This document shows, one piece after another, positions 5,933 through 6,144 of a stretch of 6,144 nucleotides of DNA (the first letter of the stretch is position 1; every line of letters starts with the position of its first letter). A program made the position numbers and the translations under genes. The notes under the pieces are model-generated. The model had not been told where the DNA came from and did no database searches. It was given only the letters and a program-made list of their open reading frames with translations. The stretch lies in NCBI GenBank assembly GCA_031266295.1, contig JAISBH010000226.1, positions 1 to 6,144 of the forward strand. The letters run 5' to 3'. The stretch comes from Oscillospiraceae bacterium. Lineage in GTDB: Bacteria; Bacillota; Clostridia; Christensenellales; Aristaeellaceae.

Positions 5933-5961
5933 GTTTTAACATATTCGTCGGACCGCGTCAA
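5933..5961 (-). promoter_or_regulatory. Sigma-A-type promoter of the nitroreductase gene
   Basis: On the minus strand TTGACG (5961-5956) and TAAAAC (5938-5933) are 17 bases apart, matching consensus at 5/6 and 4/6. The -35 hexamer lies within one arm of the palindrome 5955-5973. The start would be near 5926, giving a leader of about 50 bases that includes the 5899-5915 palindrome. Confidence 0.5.
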
Positions 5962-5973
5962 TTCCGTTGACGC
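5955..5973. promoter_or_regulatory. 19-bp palindrome over the nitroreductase -35
   Basis: GCGTCAA-TTCCG-TTGACGC has perfect seven-base arms around five bases. One arm contains the proposed -35 of the nitroreductase promoter, so a bound protein would occlude it. This makes it a good operator candidate. Confidence 0.5.
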
Positions 5974-5983
5974 AGGCGTCAGC

Positions 5984-6001
5984 AATTCCAAATTTGGAAT
6001 T
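5984..6001. promoter_or_regulatory. 18-bp perfect palindrome next to structured repeat
   Basis: AATTCCAAATTTGGAATT is its own reverse complement over 18 bases and abuts the first stem base of the right structured repeat at 6002. Its half (with GCTGA on the minus strand) recurs at 160-176, before the other outward-end gene. It could be an operator, an upstream element for the nitroreductase promoter, or the boundary of the repeat. Confidence 0.55.
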
Positions 6002-6085
6002 CCACAAATGCGCCTGGGATGCCGCACGAGTCGCTGCGGCGGGACGCTGTTCGATCTGCGGATCGAATGCGCTTTAAGTTTGTGG
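6002..6085 (+). repeat. Structured repeat, right copy, complete fold
   Basis: On the plus strand this 84-base stretch can fold as a branched structure. An outer stem joins CCACAAA (6002-6008) to TTTGTGG (6079-6085). A GCGC stem joins 6010-6013 to 6069-6072. Inside sit two hairpins: GCCGCA/TGCGGC (6021-6026 with 6035-6040, eight-base loop) and TTCGATC/GATCGAA (6050-6056 with 6061-6067, loop TGCG). Comparison with the inverted copy at 1-71 shows seven differences within the comparable stems, and all keep pairing on this strand. That supports a real RNA or single-strand DNA structure. I do not recognise the family. It could be a non-coding RNA, a miniature transposable element, or a REP-like dispersed repeat. 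Confidence 0.8.
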
Positions 6086-6144
6086 CGCCCCGCCACTATG
6101 ACGTAAGTTGTCAACTTCCTTATGGCATTATCACTGGCGGGGCG
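6082..6144. repeat. Inverted-repeat cluster at right window edge
   Basis: Three alternative structures lie in this stretch. GTGGCG (6082-6087) pairs with CGCCAC (6091-6096) across CCC and shares bases with the outer stem of the structured repeat, so the two would compete. CGCCCCGCCA (6086-6095) is perfectly complementary to TGGCGGGGCG (6135-6144) and may continue past the window. Between these arms AAGTTG-T-CAACTT (6105-6117) is a palindrome around one base. No gene is visible. It may be the beginning of a second small element or of a larger folded RNA. Confidence 0.6.

Noticed and set aside
6010..6075. Right repeat read as an HNH-like protein fragment (DAARVAAAGRCSICG on the plus strand)
   Set aside because: The reading resembles an HNH zinc knuckle, but it stops soon after. 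The left copy has a stop in the matching frame, and differences are spread evenly over codon positions, whereas all stem differences keep base pairing.
5876..6106. 76-codon plus-strand open frame at the right end
   Set aside because: It runs through the nitroreductase promoter, three palindromes and the structured repeat, has no ribosome binding site, and its product resembles nothing.

Overview
The window comes from an endospore-forming Firmicute, most likely a GC-rich member of the Clostridia. The evidence is a spoVA locus preceded by a sigma-G-like promoter, strong AGGAGG-type ribosome binding sites before nearly every gene, and a TerB_N/TerB_C protein of a type found in spore formers. The species cannot be named from the sequence.

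Layout. One plus-strand gene (282-2711, 809 codons) encodes a protein with a TerB_N-like middle and a TerB_C-like C-terminus. It has a recognisable sigma-A-type promoter at 207-234. Its stop lies two bases from the end of a minus-strand operon that reads spoVAA-like (5067-4612), spoVAC (4600-4127), spoVAD (4107-3067), spoVAE (3070-2714). These genes are separated by 0-20 bases or overlap, so they are almost certainly co-transcribed from the sigma-G-like promoter at 5128-5100. The SpoVA proteins form the inner-membrane channel that loads dipicolinic acid into the forespore and releases it at germination. Here spoVAB is absent, and the SpoVAA-like protein has no visible membrane segment. Upstream of the operon is a minus-strand FMN nitroreductase gene (5875-5318) with its own promoter. 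The nitroreductase-spoVA spacer (5068-5317) holds a long hairpin repeat.

The most unusual content is non-coding and sits at the two window ends. Bases 1-71 and 6002-6072 are inverted, ungapped copies of one repeat (59/71 identical). Eleven of the 12 differences are transitions. All seven differences that fall in the three predicted stems I can compare keep base pairing, by two double compensatory changes and three G-U wobbles. This suggests a structured RNA or hairpin repeat under selection. Next to each copy is a shared 17-mer (160-176 and 5979-5995, also inverted), which lies upstream of the TerB gene promoter on one side and of the nitroreductase promoter on the other. At the right end it is part of an 18-bp perfect palindrome. 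Three different palindromes crowd the nitroreductase upstream region.

The window therefore looks like a housekeeping sporulation operon flanked by two independently promoted genes that may share a regulatory sequence, with copies of an unrecognised structured repeat at both ends.
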